Shown here piece by piece: positions 63,989 through 64,000 of a stretch of 64,000 nucleotides of DNA (position 1 is the stretch's first letter; each line of letters opens with the position of its first letter). The notes below the pieces were generated by a model. The model saw only the letters and a list, made by a program, of their open reading frames with translations. It was not told where the DNA came from and made no database searches. The translations under genes were made by a program, and so were the position numbers. The stretch lies in NCBI RefSeq assembly GCF_004001325.1, contig NZ_AP018722.1:2232001-2296000 (forward strand), read 5' to 3'. The DNA comes from Thiomicrorhabdus aquaedulcis. GTDB taxonomy: Bacteria > Pseudomonadota > Gammaproteobacteria > Thiomicrospirales > Thiomicrospiraceae.

Positions 63989-64000
63989 AAATCGCCATTA
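63985..64000 (+). CDS. Start of the next gene, possibly mtnN/pfs (partial)
   Basis: An ATG overlapping the luxS stop reads MKIAI before the window ends. MTA/SAH nucleosidase (Pfs), which makes the LuxS substrate, typically begins this way, so the guess is reasonable. Five residues cannot prove it. Confidence 0.35.

Overview
The window comes from a carbon-fixing, carboxysome-bearing gammaproteobacterium, most likely a sulfur oxidiser of the Thiomicrospira / Hydrogenovibrio / Thiomicrorhabdus group. The reasons are a form IA RubisCO with a complete alpha-carboxysome operon, a divergent CbbR, adjacent SbtA and SulP inorganic-carbon transporters, many chemoreceptors and a moderate G+C content. 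This placement is inferred from gene content only.

Layout. 0-3.4 kb: a lipid-modification operon (DUF1365, cyclopropane-synthase-like methyltransferase, DUF3833 lipoprotein, chalcone-isomerase-like protein). 3.6-8 kb: a probable light/oxidative-stress neighbourhood with a LitR/CarH-type MerR regulator, a short LOV photoreceptor, a DUF523-DUF1722 protein, a three-repeat 11-bp operator and a periplasmic peroxiredoxin. 8-11.2 kb: housekeeping genes. 11.6-26 kb: the carboxysome region. Its minus-strand operon reads cbbL-cbbS-csoS2-csoS4A-csoS4B-csoS1-csoS1-acRAF-mcdA-mcdB-cbbQ-cbbO-protease-FKBP/iota-carbonic anhydrase. A second, decaying partial copy lies beyond its end. 26.2-30.4 kb: cbbR and the transporters sbtA/sbtB and SulP. 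30.6-46.5 kb: signalling and chemotaxis (HTH-REC, diguanylate cyclase, HDOD, CheW, CheY, three chemoreceptors), interrupted by an IS256-family insertion. 46.9-56.3 kb: modE-modABC, katG and assorted genes. 57-62.7 kb: a 5.5-kb integrated element in the 3' end of a tRNA-Leu gene, with a broken integrase, IS elements and two toxin-antitoxin pairs. 62.9 kb to the end: a lipoprotein, luxS and the first codons of the next gene.

Most interesting system. The carboxysome operon has no csoSCA, the usual carboxysomal carbonic anhydrase: csoS2 and csoS4A are 15 bp apart. At its 3' end it encodes an FKBP domain fused to a domain with the hallmark C-terminal HHHSS motif of iota-class carbonic anhydrases. 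This protein may replace CsoSCA. A trypsin-like protease lies between it and cbbO.

Genome-wide signals. The palindrome CCAGGCCTGG occurs 16 times (11 of them as ACCAGGCCTGGT) but never between 10.1 and 39.6 kb or between 55.3 and 62.9 kb, so its absence seems to mark acquired DNA. A family of about 160-bp palindromic intergenic repeats with TTTGCACGAG ends is scattered through the window. Eight genes are each restored by adding one base to a homopolymer, which points to consensus sequencing errors rather than real mutations.
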